54,872 bases of DNA from a virus, in IMG/VR virus record IMGVR_UViG_3300009285_002168, positions 1 to 54,872 of that record, one strand, 5' to 3'. Both the position numbers and the translations under genes were made by a program. Every line of letters begins with the position of its first letter. The stretch's first letter is position 1. A model generated the notes under the pieces. The model did not search any database, was not told the DNA's origin, and worked only from the letters and a program-made list of their open reading frames with translations. Shown in pieces: positions 45,505 to 54,577 of this stretch.

Positions 45505-46266
45505 TCACATCCCGTCAAAGGTAAGCGCCGAGCTGTACCACGTCGCATTCCGCCCGGCGTGCGCATCCCATCGCAGTGCCCGGAACCGGTTGCACCAAAG
45601 CAATCCCTTGTCCCGCCTCTCCCGCTCGTAGTCGTGCCAGATCGCCTCGTCGGTTTCCTCGGCGAAGCGCTTGTGTCGGCGGTACTCCCCAACCACTTCC
45701 GCGCGACTGTATTCCACCCCTACCGCTTGGCCGAATCGCGCCACGAGGATCTCGTCCAAAAGCGCGGACTTCGTGCCGACGCTCACGACCTCGGTATGAG
45801 TATGCCTGGCATCCTTGCCGGCCCCGAGCCCGTAGCACCCGGCCTGCCCGATCCGTATGCCGCGGAGAAGCCCTTGGTCCTGACGGGTAGCACGCAACGC
45901 CACCTCGTCGATATCCCCTGCGCGCGGATCCATGTGTGCGATCCGCACCTCGAAGCCCCACTGCTCCGAGATCAACCGGAGTAACAAGCCGTAGATGAGC
46001 CCTCCGTCGTCATAGAGCACCACGCGGTCGGCATCGAACGGCACGAAGACCTCCCCGGCAGCACGGTCCGTGCCGAGATGGAAGCGTGCGTAGCCCCAGG
46101 TCAAGCCGCCGTTCGCACAGCGATACCCCTCCCCGAGAGCGAAGACGCAAGGCGTACCGTCCGGCGATGCCGAGAACGGCGCGCCCGGGCGGAACTTCAC
46201 CCCGCCGAAGGAGTAGTCATGCACGGGATCGTAAGCCTTCCGGAAATCCTCCACCGTGCCGATCAT
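45505..46266 (-). CDS. M23-like metallopeptidase (candidate endolysin)
   Basis: The product has 253 residues from ATG 46266, overlapping the previous stop. Zinc motifs: HLGTD (residues 63-67, H-x-G-x-D) and HTHTE (155-159, H-x-H). The segment between includes FVPFDADRVVLYDDGG, the strand leading to the active site in lysostaphin-type peptidases, and RIGQAGCYGLGAG. It likely cuts peptide bridges in peptidoglycan, either as endolysin or virion enzyme. It sits beside the holin-like genes. Confidence 0.75.
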   Translation of the reverse strand: MIGTVEDFRKAYDPVHDYSFGGVKFRPGAPFSASPDGTPCVFALGEGYRCANGGLTWGYARFHLGTDRAAGEVFVPFDADRVVLYDDGGLIYGLLLRLISEQWGFEVRIAHMDPRAGDIDEVALRATRQDQGLLRGIRIGQAGCYGLGAGKDARHTHTEVVSVGTKSALLDEILVARFGQAVGVEYSRAEVVGEYRRHKRFAEETDEAIWHDYERERRDKGLLWCNRFRALRWDAHAGRNATWYSSALTFDGM

Positions 46267-46601
46267 GGCCCCACCGCCGGGGGCGCACGGCCCGTCGTCA
46301 AGTAGAGCACGATCCCTGCGATGAACACGACCCAGGGGAGCGCCGTCGCGAGGATGCCACGGAAGCTCCGTAGATATGCGCTCACCACCTCCTGCGCGAT
46401 CTGCTTCATATCCGTTGTCATGACAGCTCCCTCCTCGATCTTCGTGATCCGAGCTTCTGCCCCGCGGTGCGGCGCTTCGTCCCCCGTTCGCCATGTCTCC
46501 GACCGCGCGAGCGTGGTCTCTGCTATCCCGAGGCGCGTCTCAAGGCCGCCCATCGTCGCCTCGTGGTCGTGGTGCCGCTTGTCTGCCGCCGGATCGCTCA
46601 T
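46263..46601 (-). CDS. Membrane protein with N-terminal coiled coil
   Basis: The product has 112 residues from ATG 46601, after AAGGGA. A coiled-coil region (LETRLGIAETTLARSE) precedes a C-terminal span (ILATALPWVVFIAGIVLYL). The overall layout resembles XhlA-type lysis or anchoring proteins. Coupled to the peptidase start. Confidence 0.55.
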   Translation of the reverse strand: MSDPAADKRHHDHEATMGGLETRLGIAETTLARSETWRTGDEAPHRGAEARITKIEEGAVMTTDMKQIAQEVVSAYLRSFRGILATALPWVVFIAGIVLYLTTGRAPPAVGP

Positions 46602-46654
46602 ACTGTTCCCTTTCCGTTCCGTAAGATGCCAAGCCTGTTGCCGTTGCCGTTCAT
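46598..46654 (-). CDS. Possible 18-residue leader ORF
   Basis: ATG 46654 follows ACAGGAGACAGC, and its stop overlaps the next start (GTATGA). The peptide is MNGNGNRLGILRNGKGTV. It may couple translation of the membrane gene. Weak. Confidence 0.35.
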   Translation of the reverse strand: MNGNGNRLGILRNGKGTV

Positions 46655-46665
46655 GCTGTCTCCTG

Positions 46666-47037
46666 TCATCCGCCCATGTAGTACTCAGTAACGAAAATCA
46701 AAATCTCGAAAATACCGGAGTTCTCGGCGAGAACATCGAACCGGAAGCTACTATCAACCCGGACTATGTATGAACTGTGGACGGGGACATTGGCTACCTG
46801 CGTACGTATTGATGTCCGATTTACGGTCAATCCATATTGTCGAATGATGACGTAGTGGTTGGCTGCATTCGATGTGACCACGAAGTATCCCGATATCGCT
46901 TTCGTCCCGACAGGCAAACCTGCTACAGTTACCGTTGTCGTTGTCGGCGATGATGCCGGGTCAAAATTTGCGGCGAGAATTGGCGTCACGAGGCTCTGCG
47001 GCGGTCCAAGGTTGCATGCGTCGTAGGGAGTTGCCAT
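46666..47037 (-). CDS. Virion-like beta-rich protein
   Basis: The product has 123 residues from ATG 47037, with AGGAGG upstream. Strand-rich with GLPVGTKAISGYFVVTSNAA and VDSSFRFDVLAENSG, which fits a structural decoration or tail accessory. Unknown. Confidence 0.55.
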   Translation of the reverse strand: MATPYDACNLGPPQSLVTPILAANFDPASSPTTTTVTVAGLPVGTKAISGYFVVTSNAANHYVIIRQYGLTVNRTSIRTQVANVPVHSSYIVRVDSSFRFDVLAENSGIFEILIFVTEYYMGG

Positions 47038-47553
47038 CTACCCTCCTATACCTGGAACGGCGTTCAGGCAGGCGAAGTCGCCGAAACGTTCCCGAGCCGC
47101 CTTGTCATACGCTTTCGCTGCTTCCTGTTCGGTGGCAAAGTAGCCGAGATGGTTCTGCTTCCCGTTCTTGTTGATGTAGGCACGCCACCGCCTCACGCGC
47201 TTGTCGTGGGGGAAGTAGACGACTCCCTTGAAACAGGAAGTTGTGATGCTGCATGTCTTCTTCATGTTCCATGCGTTTCGGTGCTTGTCGGCCACGCGGA
47301 GATTAGCGCGACGATTGTCGAGTGTGTCGTGGTTCGCGTGGTCGGCAAGAAAGCTCTTCGGAACGTCAAGAATGAATGCCGACAGTTCTCGCTGCTTCCC
47401 ATCGATAGTTCCCATAGCACGTTGCCCTGTGCCGTGGTCGTAGAGGCCCCACCGAACGCCCTTGAACCGTTCGTAATCCTCAGGGTCAACTCTGGTCCAC
47501 GCTATGCGCTGGCCTTTGTAGTAGACTGGTAGTTCCATGGTCAATTGTACCAT
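47038..47553 (-). CDS. HNH-AP2 homing-type endonuclease
   Basis: The product has 171 residues from ATG 47553. An HNH-like core (FLADHANHDTLDNRRANLRV, then ADKHRNAWNMKK) precedes an AP2 DNA-binding domain (FKGVVYFPHDKRVRRWRAYI, then NHLGYFATEQEAAKAYDKAA). Such genes are mobile and often free-standing in phages. It sits between the tailspike and a virion protein; no clear ribosome site is seen. Confidence 0.75.
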   Translation of the reverse strand: MVQLTMELPVYYKGQRIAWTRVDPEDYERFKGVRWGLYDHGTGQRAMGTIDGKQRELSAFILDVPKSFLADHANHDTLDNRRANLRVADKHRNAWNMKKTCSITTSCFKGVVYFPHDKRVRRWRAYINKNGKQNHLGYFATEQEAAKAYDKAARERFGDFACLNAVPGIGG

Positions 47554-47560
47554 ACAATCA

Positions 47561-49849
47561 TCATGTTTGGAAAGGCCGCTGCCAGGAGTTGTTCTCGGCG
47601 CGGGTTCCTGTACCGGCATCGGAGTAGTTGGAGCTATGCTCATTGTGTGTTCCATCCGGCCTCACGCGGATGTCGTCCACCTGGAAGTACTCGTTCAGTG
47701 CTGCCGCCGCCGCCGCCGCTATCGCCACCTCCACCCCTGTCGCGCTCGCACCGAGCGTCCGCGTCACACTCACGAGCTGCCAGGCGTCGTACGTGTTCGC
47801 CGCCGCCTGCGTGGTCGCCGCCGAGTCCTCGTCGTCCAGCTCGAAGGTGATCTCGCTCCCGAGGATGCCGCTCGCGCTCGGGATGTATACCCACGCCGAG
47901 AGAGTGTATGAGCACCCGGCGACAAGCCCGGCCATGTCCGCAGCCGCGGCGTCGGTGTGATTGTGGAACCTGGTCCTCGCCGCGGTCCCGGCCGCGTTGG
48001 TCTTGACGAACTTGTAGCCGTAGGTCCCGGCGTGCGCGAAAGTAGCGTCCCGCGCAAAAGTGCAGTTGTCGTTGTTGTCGTCCGTCTCCCCCGTGAGGTA
48101 GGGAGGAGTCGCGCTCTCGCAGTTGCCGCGGTCGATCAGGTTGCCGTTGTCGCGACAGGAGTTGCCGATAACAGTTACGCCGTCAGGAGGAGATGCCGCA
48201 GAAAGAACTATCGCGGACCCCTTGACTGTATTCGGTCCAGTTGCGTAAACATCTCTGATTGAGTTCTGTTCGATGAGGCAGTTGTCTGCATTCGCAAGAT
48301 AGATCCCAACCCCGCATTGGCTCAGTCCATCATCAACGTCATGTACATCGCTGATTGTGTTCCCGACAATCTTAACGCCTGTCCCAGTGTTCTGAACGTA
48401 GACAACCCACATGATGAGCGAACTGTAGAGAGGCCCGATACTATTGTTTGAAACGATGGTGTCAGAACACGACGAAATGTTAATAGCTCCAGTGATTGGG
48501 AGCAGTACGGTTCCGGTGGATCGAATCGAATTGCCAAAACACCGGCTGTTCGTGGTTGCTGTCAAGCGAATGGGAAAGGATCGACAATCCACAAAGTCGC
48601 AGTTCTGGACATACCCGGAGTCACAAGTCCCAAGGTCCAATCCTCCGTCGTAACCGTCTACAATAGAGCATCTCTCCATCCCGCTGTTGTCAGCAGCCGA
48701 TATCACAACCAGTGCAACCTCGTTCGTATCCGCCGCGTCCCGCGTCACCGTCAGATCGCGGATCGTCACGTTCTCAAGGTGCGCCCCGCTCGTGCCGATG
48801 GCAGAGATCGCATAGAAGTTGCCGTTCTTCTTGAGGATGCTCGCCGCGCCCTCGCCACCCAAGGAGATGTTGCTCCCAAGCGACACCGTCGCCGCCAGAT
48901 TGTACGTCCCCCTCCGGAGAAGGATCGCACCTCCGCCGTACGTACCCACGAGGTAATCATTGGCGGCCTGGATCTGTACATCGTCCGCCGTGCCGTCGCA
49001 GTAATAGTCCGCTGCTCCCGGGTCGTACTGCGACGCTACGACCGCATAGGGAAAGGACTTGACACCACCGGGACATCCACGGGCGATGAAGCGCGACAGT
49101 GCGTTAGAATCAAACACCCAATTCTGATACAGTTCCTGCAAAGCAATCGTAGTCTGCCCAAGGCTATTCACTCCTCTCGATTCTTGAACGTCTTTGCACA
49201 CGCACACCGAGTCGATGTACTCCTTCTGCCCTACACCACCAACCTGGAGCGTGTACACCTCTCCAGGACAAATCCAGTGCCACGTCCCCGGCATGTCTAT
49301 CGTGTAGATGTGCCGCTTGGCCCGATGAAACTTCCACGAGTAGTCCGCGATCTGCCTCACCTGAGCCGCCGTCACGATGTAGTTGTTCGCCAGCTCAAAC
49401 AGCCGCTCCCCGTCCACCGCGATCCGCTCGTAATCGCTGAACGCATCGTGGAGCAACCCCAGCTTCCCGCTCAGCCGCGCCACGAGTCGGCCGCGAATCG
49501 AGCAGTGCGTGATGGTCTTCGATACCCCAGTGGCGTTGGTGAGCTTGATGATCGCGCCGTCGGCATGAGTCGTCGTGTCGAATACCGTCTCGGTCAATTC
49601 CCCGCCGACACCCCCGCTCGTCGTGGTCAGGTGGATCAGGTCCGCTTCGAGGATGCCGATGATCTCCGTGTCCTGCGCGTTGAAGTGGACCTTCGTGGTT
49701 TCCGCGGCCGGTGGAGTGTAGGGAAGGCCCGGCACTATAGGCGGCCGAGGAGGAGTAGGATGCGTAGGCGGAACGAGGCCAGGAGGAAGAGGCGGTGCGG
49801 CCGGTACTATCGGCGCCCCACCGCCGCCAGCCCACGATGAGCGCCTCAT
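47561..49849 (-). CDS. Tailspike with pectate-lyase-like beta helix and C-terminal carbohydrate-binding domain
   Basis: The product has 762 residues from ATG 49849 (ATGA). The N-terminal about 270 residues include a Pro-rich linker and a tail-attachment part (HWICPGEVYTLQVGGVGQKE). The middle shows Pectate_lyase_3-type signatures: DDVQIQAANDYLVGTYGGGA, ILLRRGTYNLAATVSLG and beta-helix rungs with NSIRS, NTISD and NSCRD. The C-terminal about 170 residues (YTLSAWVYIPSASG) resemble a carbohydrate-binding beta sandwich. It likely cleaves host surface polysaccharide. Confidence 0.75.
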   Translation of the reverse strand: MRRSSWAGGGGAPIVPAAPPLPPGLVPPTHPTPPRPPIVPGLPYTPPAAETTKVHFNAQDTEIIGILEADLIHLTTTSGGVGGELTETVFDTTTHADGAIIKLTNATGVSKTITHCSIRGRLVARLSGKLGLLHDAFSDYERIAVDGERLFELANNYIVTAAQVRQIADYSWKFHRAKRHIYTIDMPGTWHWICPGEVYTLQVGGVGQKEYIDSVCVCKDVQESRGVNSLGQTTIALQELYQNWVFDSNALSRFIARGCPGGVKSFPYAVVASQYDPGAADYYCDGTADDVQIQAANDYLVGTYGGGAILLRRGTYNLAATVSLGSNISLGGEGAASILKKNGNFYAISAIGTSGAHLENVTIRDLTVTRDAADTNEVALVVISAADNSGMERCSIVDGYDGGLDLGTCDSGYVQNCDFVDCRSFPIRLTATTNSRCFGNSIRSTGTVLLPITGAINISSCSDTIVSNNSIGPLYSSLIMWVVYVQNTGTGVKIVGNTISDVHDVDDGLSQCGVGIYLANADNCLIEQNSIRDVYATGPNTVKGSAIVLSAASPPDGVTVIGNSCRDNGNLIDRGNCESATPPYLTGETDDNNDNCTFARDATFAHAGTYGYKFVKTNAAGTAARTRFHNHTDAAAADMAGLVAGCSYTLSAWVYIPSASGILGSEITFELDDEDSAATTQAAANTYDAWQLVSVTRTLGASATGVEVAIAAAAAAALNEYFQVDDIRVRPDGTHNEHSSNYSDAGTGTRAENNSWQRPFQT

Positions 49850-52020
49850 ACCTGCACCTCGCCGTACTTCGCCAGAAACTCCCCGTACGTCGCCACGTCC
49901 GGGAAGGTCCCGCCGTTCGCTACAGTCACCGCGATTGCCCCGCCGCTGTCCTTTGGGAACACCCCTGCCGCAACCCCAGACCAGACCAACCGCACGTAGT
50001 CGTCGATCAGAATCGCTATCCCGTGGATGACGATCCGGTTTGCCTGCCACGGTTCAATCACGCTCACCACTTGCTGCACCCCCGCGGAAAGCGTCTCGAT
50101 GGGAGACGGGTCGGCGTATGCCGCTTTGAGTCTGGAGCGAAACTTCAACGTCCCGGCCTCGTCCATCCCGATGTACCAGGCAAGCGTCCCGTCCGCGAGC
50201 TGCTTCAACTCGTCCCAGACCGTCGTCCTCTTTTCCAACCGTTGCCACGGATGCGTGATGTCCACGTCGTCGGCATCGAAGCCGCAGGTATCGTATGTCG
50301 AGTAGTCCGCGTCGTCCGCGCTCTCCGTCCCCGAAGCGCCGTCGTTGTCATTCAGCACGAACCACTGCGCCGCACGATCCGACTGGAGAAGCATGACGCA
50401 GTCCACCTTCACCGTCTCGCCGTTCACCACGTCGACCTCGATCCGTAGGCGATCCGACGTGCTGTCCGTGATGGTGTGTGACACCTCGTACTTCTTCCAC
50501 CCTTCCCCGCCGGCCAGCGAATACGCCGTAGTCGTGCTCGCGTTCACCCCGACCGAATCATGCTCGGCAAGCCGGATGTTCGATGCCGCAGCCGCCGCGG
50601 CTTTGAGGTAAACCGCGAAACTCCACGTCTCCCCCACGTTCAGCTTCTTCGTGCCGGTGAACGTGATGATCTGGTAGACCCGCTGTGTGCTCCCACTCGC
50701 GTTGGCAAGCTGCCCGCATGCACTCCCGATCAGCGCGTCCGCCTCCTTGGTGAGGGTCCCTCCGCTCGCCAACCAGGAGTTGCCTATGGTCGCGTTCTCG
50801 AAGCTGCTGTTGGCGGCGTAATTGTAGACCTCCGCCAGCGTCGCCAGCCGCGCGATGACGTGAAGGAGACTGCTCGCCTCCGTCGTCGGGTCCGAGAGCT
50901 TGTAGTCTTGGTAGTACCTGGACTTCCGTAACCGGCGCATGGCCATGCTCGCCACCTGGTCGATACACCCGATGAACACCCGAGACAGATTCCACGCGGA
51001 AGAGCGCCGGGCAAAAAGGTTCTCGTCCACGCGCCCGACGAACATCGGCTCGAAGTCATCCCCGTACCACGACTCCATAAGCACCGGGCATTTCTTCGTC
51101 ATGTATTTCTGCGCGCTCGTCCCGTTGTATACGCTGTTCGCCGGATCGAAAGCCGCGTACTGATCGTCCGCGAACTCTCCCTGGATCGAGAACAGCGACA
51201 ACGACAACGTGTTCGCCGCCTGGGAACTTCCGTCGATGGTTTCGGAGGCTCGGTGCAGGCTGTAGTCGGCAACGAAACTCGTCACGTTGCAGCGCGTTCT
51301 GCCGAGCGCGATGCCGTTCATCGGCCAGTACACTTCCTCATTCAATACAGCCCCGAAGTGAGCCGCCACCTCAGCGGCCGTTGCCGTGCGTGAGAGGAAG
51401 AGCCGGACACAGTCCACGTCCCAAGCCCCAGCCGTAGCGTTCGCCGATCTGATCTCGAAGAAGGGATACTCCTGCCCCTTGGCGTCTATCGCACCGGACC
51501 ATTCTTCATCCTGTAGAACCCCGTTGACGTACAGCGCGCTTCCTGCCGTGGAGCCCGTGGTGGAGTCGAAAGACAGCGTCACCCGAACCACAGTCGCGAT
51601 GTCCGTGTAGCTCGTACCGTCGTCGTACTGCTCGCTCTCGAGCGTACGCTCAGTCCCGCCGTCCTTCCACTTCGCGACGATCTTATCAGAGGCCGCCTGG
51701 TAGAACACCGTCAGGTAATTGTTGGCGTCGTAGTACCAGGAAAACAGCGGCTGGTCCGACGCCACGTCGAAAGCAAACCCTGCCATGGCGCGCACGTCCA
51801 CCACCATCTTCGTGGTCAAGGCCAACAGATACTTCCCATACCCGCCGCTTAGGTAGTGGCTCCCCGGACGGTTCGCCGCGGACGTAACCAGGGTGAACGT
51901 CGGCGCCCCCGCGACATGAGGGTACTCCAGTTGCCGGAAGTCGATGTAGAACCGGTCAGCCGCAGGAAACCCCGTTTTGAGATTCGACTTCCACCCGGAG
52001 CCGACCCACTTAATAGCCAC
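49846..52020 (-). CDS. Tail hub / distal tail protein with lectin and CBM-like inserts
   Basis: The product has 724 residues from GTG 52020, overlapping the tape measure stop. The N-terminal third contains a LamG/ConA-like domain (VDVRAMAGFAFDVASDQPLF, then NNYLTVFYQAASD and DVDCVRLFLSRTATAAEVAA). A middle part shows a hub-like region, then a CBM-like domain (NSSFENATIGNSWLASGG). The C-terminus resembles phage hub domains (RIVIHGIAILIDDYVRLVWS). It lies right after the tape measure, the Dit/Tal position. Confidence 0.6.
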   Translation of the reverse strand: MAIKWVGSGWKSNLKTGFPAADRFYIDFRQLEYPHVAGAPTFTLVTSAANRPGSHYLSGGYGKYLLALTTKMVVDVRAMAGFAFDVASDQPLFSWYYDANNYLTVFYQAASDKIVAKWKDGGTERTLESEQYDDGTSYTDIATVVRVTLSFDSTTGSTAGSALYVNGVLQDEEWSGAIDAKGQEYPFFEIRSANATAGAWDVDCVRLFLSRTATAAEVAAHFGAVLNEEVYWPMNGIALGRTRCNVTSFVADYSLHRASETIDGSSQAANTLSLSLFSIQGEFADDQYAAFDPANSVYNGTSAQKYMTKKCPVLMESWYGDDFEPMFVGRVDENLFARRSSAWNLSRVFIGCIDQVASMAMRRLRKSRYYQDYKLSDPTTEASSLLHVIARLATLAEVYNYAANSSFENATIGNSWLASGGTLTKEADALIGSACGQLANASGSTQRVYQIITFTGTKKLNVGETWSFAVYLKAAAAAASNIRLAEHDSVGVNASTTTAYSLAGGEGWKKYEVSHTITDSTSDRLRIEVDVVNGETVKVDCVMLLQSDRAAQWFVLNDNDGASGTESADDADYSTYDTCGFDADDVDITHPWQRLEKRTTVWDELKQLADGTLAWYIGMDEAGTLKFRSRLKAAYADPSPIETLSAGVQQVVSVIEPWQANRIVIHGIAILIDDYVRLVWSGVAAGVFPKDSGGAIAVTVANGGTFPDVATYGEFLAKYGEVQV

Positions 52021-54577
52021 GGTCGGCCTCTCGCACCGCGGACACCACGTACGAACGCAACTGCCCCTCGCTCGCGAAAGTCGGCCCGTTGAAGTTCACG
52101 GTCACCGACCGAGAGCCAAGAGCACTGCCGAGCGGACTCACCACCTCGGGCCCGGCCTCGCCTATCAAGGCGAGCGTCGGACCGAGCGCTACCCCTCCTC
52201 GCGCGAAGGCTCTCACCTTGGTCTTCTCCTCCGTCAGGTCGTCCGGTGCAGACGGGAACAACTCCCCGAACACCTCGGCGATCCTATGGCCGATATCAAG
52301 CAGGATGTCCTTGGCTCTGAGCACATCGCCCCAAGCACCGGTTCCGGCGAGGTAGTCCTGTATCGCGTCAACAAGAACCTGAGAAGCTGAGGCCATCGCC
52401 GATCCCGCGATGAGCCCATTCAGCACGGCCTGCCCGATCTTTTTGGTCAGCGCTTCCTCTACGCCAGCCCAGTCTCCCTCTGCTATCGCGCTTGCGAAAA
52501 CATCAACGAAGGAATCGGCCATGGCCTGGGCGGCGTCCGCCGCGGCTTCGGCAGCGTCCTCGAGCTCGTCCTTGAGCTTCTCCGCCGCGTCCTCAGCGGC
52601 CTGGAAAAGCTCCTGCTCATGGGCCGTCATTCCCCCGGTGATGTTCGCCCATATATCATGGAGCACGGTACTCAACGTCTCAAGGGTCCTATCGAATGCC
52701 GGAATCAAATCGCTCAGTATCGACTTGGCTGCCTTCAAGATGCCGGCGACCAACTGCCCCTGCGGCCCCATGAGCCCTATCAGGTCAATTGCCGCGTCCA
52801 TCACGTCGCCGTCCATCAGCGTCGACACCACTCCAAGCGCGTCCGGTATCATCGAGACTGCTGTCAGCATTCGCTCATACTCAGCCGCTGCGTCAGCTGT
52901 CCCCTGGACGATCAGCGGTCCTTGCTGAACCAACTCTCCGTTGTAGTCCACAATGTCGGCGATAGATTTGTCGATAGACTCGTAGGCTTTGTACATGGAC
53001 AGCACGTCGTTGGTCACGAGAGGCGACTGCTGCACCAATTCCCCGTTGTAGTCGACGATGTCCGCGATGGCTGTGGTCCAGCCCTTGAGATAGTCCACGG
53101 CTTCCTTCGCGCCGAGCGTCACGAGGGCCGCCTGAGGGACAAGCTCGCCGTAATAGTCCACGATGTCCGCAATTGCCGTAGTGTAGTGGGCGAGGTAATC
53201 GGTGGTGTTCGCTACCGTCTCCGAGATATCCTCTGTCTGGCTCACAGCACGGGAGTAGTCGGGGAACATATTCGGCACGTTCTCCGTCGGACTGTACCCA
53301 GAGTACTTCTTCCGCGCCTCTGCGATTCCTGCGGCAGACTCCAGAACCTTCAGTTGCTCCCGCAGACTCACGAGAACGAGATCCTCCATCCGCTGGTGGT
53401 CCGCGCTCCAATCGTTGATATCCTCGTAGTACTGGATCTTCTCCTTGAGAGCATCGATCTGTCCCTCGTCGAGCCTCGCATAGTCGGCCTCCAGAGTCCG
53501 GACTTCATCCGCTTCCTTGGCCTTCTGTTCGGCAATCAGCGCGTCTATCTCGACGCCAAGTTTTTGCCATGCTGCGATAATTCGATGTGTGGCTGCTATT
53601 GCATCTAGCGCTGCCTTCTGTTGCCAGAGTGCTGTTTCAATCTGGCCGAGATACTGCAATTCATGTTTGTATTGCTCTTCGCTATCATCCCACACTCGAA
53701 AGCCTTCGCGAAATGCTTTTGCTATGACGTCCTGACGTTGCGCTACGGCATCCAGTTGCGCCGCCAACTCTTCCGCGTCCTTGGTCGCGTTGGCAGTACC
53801 CGCAGTCTCCCAGGCGTTCTTCAAATCTTGTGTCGAACTGATAGTCCGGTTGGCTGCTGTGGTTATCGACAATAGCCAGTCTACGGTTGGAGCAGCGAAC
53901 TCAGCAAACTTCCTACCACCGATCTCTTTCAAGTCACCGATGGCATTCTTCAGCCGCTCCATGGCGCCAGCATTCGTTTTTCCCATCGCCTCGGCGGCGC
54001 CCCCGAACTCCTTCTTCAACTCCCTGAGGATAATGGTCTGCGCGCCGAACTGATCGTTCTGCTCCATGAGCGTTTTGATCTGCGTTTCCTGCTGATCGTT
54101 GAGCATGACACCCGCACGCCGAAGCGCAGTTACGCCCGCTATCGGGTCCTGGAGAGCTTTGCCGATCTGGAGCACGCTGGACTGGAGGTCCTGGCCCATG
54201 ACAGCCGATAGGTCCGCCGCCGCTTTCATCGCGTCGGGGAACGTCTCGCGGCCGACCTTGGTGAAGGTCAGCATGACCGCTTCGGCGTTCATCACCAACT
54301 CGTCGGCGTAGGTCGTGGTGTTCTGTATCTCACTGGCGAGGTCTGCCAGCCCTCGCGCCGTGATCCCCACCGCGCCGTTGGTGCTCTTAAGCACCGCCCC
54401 GATTTTGGCCGTCGCCTGCTCCTGCTCGAACCAGGCGGCCGTCAGGTCCACCACGACAGCCTTCAACGTGTTGAAAACCTGCTGCGCTGCCTTGAACGCA
54501 ACCACCGCCTGCCCGAGGCCCAGGACGGTCTTGGAGGTTTCGAGAATCAACGAAAGGTAAATGCCTTCACTCGTCAT
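52010..54577 (-). CDS. Tape measure protein
   Basis: The product has 855 residues from ATG 54577, overlapping the upstream gene stop. Long helices dominate (VTVFKAAQQVFNTL-like start, DQETQ region), and the C-terminus has GGVALGPTLALIGEAGPEVV, which is a known ending of tape measure proteins. Three copies of IADIVDYNGELVQQ occur around residues 460-560. It sets tail length and is injected with the DNA. Confidence 0.85.
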   Translation of the reverse strand: MTSEGIYLSLILETSKTVLGLGQAVVAFKAAQQVFNTLKAVVVDLTAAWFEQEQATAKIGAVLKSTNGAVGITARGLADLASEIQNTTTYADELVMNAEAVMLTFTKVGRETFPDAMKAAADLSAVMGQDLQSSVLQIGKALQDPIAGVTALRRAGVMLNDQQETQIKTLMEQNDQFGAQTIILRELKKEFGGAAEAMGKTNAGAMERLKNAIGDLKEIGGRKFAEFAAPTVDWLLSITTAANRTISSTQDLKNAWETAGTANATKDAEELAAQLDAVAQRQDVIAKAFREGFRVWDDSEEQYKHELQYLGQIETALWQQKAALDAIAATHRIIAAWQKLGVEIDALIAEQKAKEADEVRTLEADYARLDEGQIDALKEKIQYYEDINDWSADHQRMEDLVLVSLREQLKVLESAAGIAEARKKYSGYSPTENVPNMFPDYSRAVSQTEDISETVANTTDYLAHYTTAIADIVDYYGELVPQAALVTLGAKEAVDYLKGWTTAIADIVDYNGELVQQSPLVTNDVLSMYKAYESIDKSIADIVDYNGELVQQGPLIVQGTADAAAEYERMLTAVSMIPDALGVVSTLMDGDVMDAAIDLIGLMGPQGQLVAGILKAAKSILSDLIPAFDRTLETLSTVLHDIWANITGGMTAHEQELFQAAEDAAEKLKDELEDAAEAAADAAQAMADSFVDVFASAIAEGDWAGVEEALTKKIGQAVLNGLIAGSAMASASQVLVDAIQDYLAGTGAWGDVLRAKDILLDIGHRIAEVFGELFPSAPDDLTEEKTKVRAFARGGVALGPTLALIGEAGPEVVSPLGSALGSRSVTVNFNGPTFASEGQLRSYVVSAVREADRGY

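Noticed and set aside
47628-49840. Several long + strand frames across the tailspike and hub genes
   Set aside because: Shadows of coding sequence on the other strand, with no ribosome sites or motifs.
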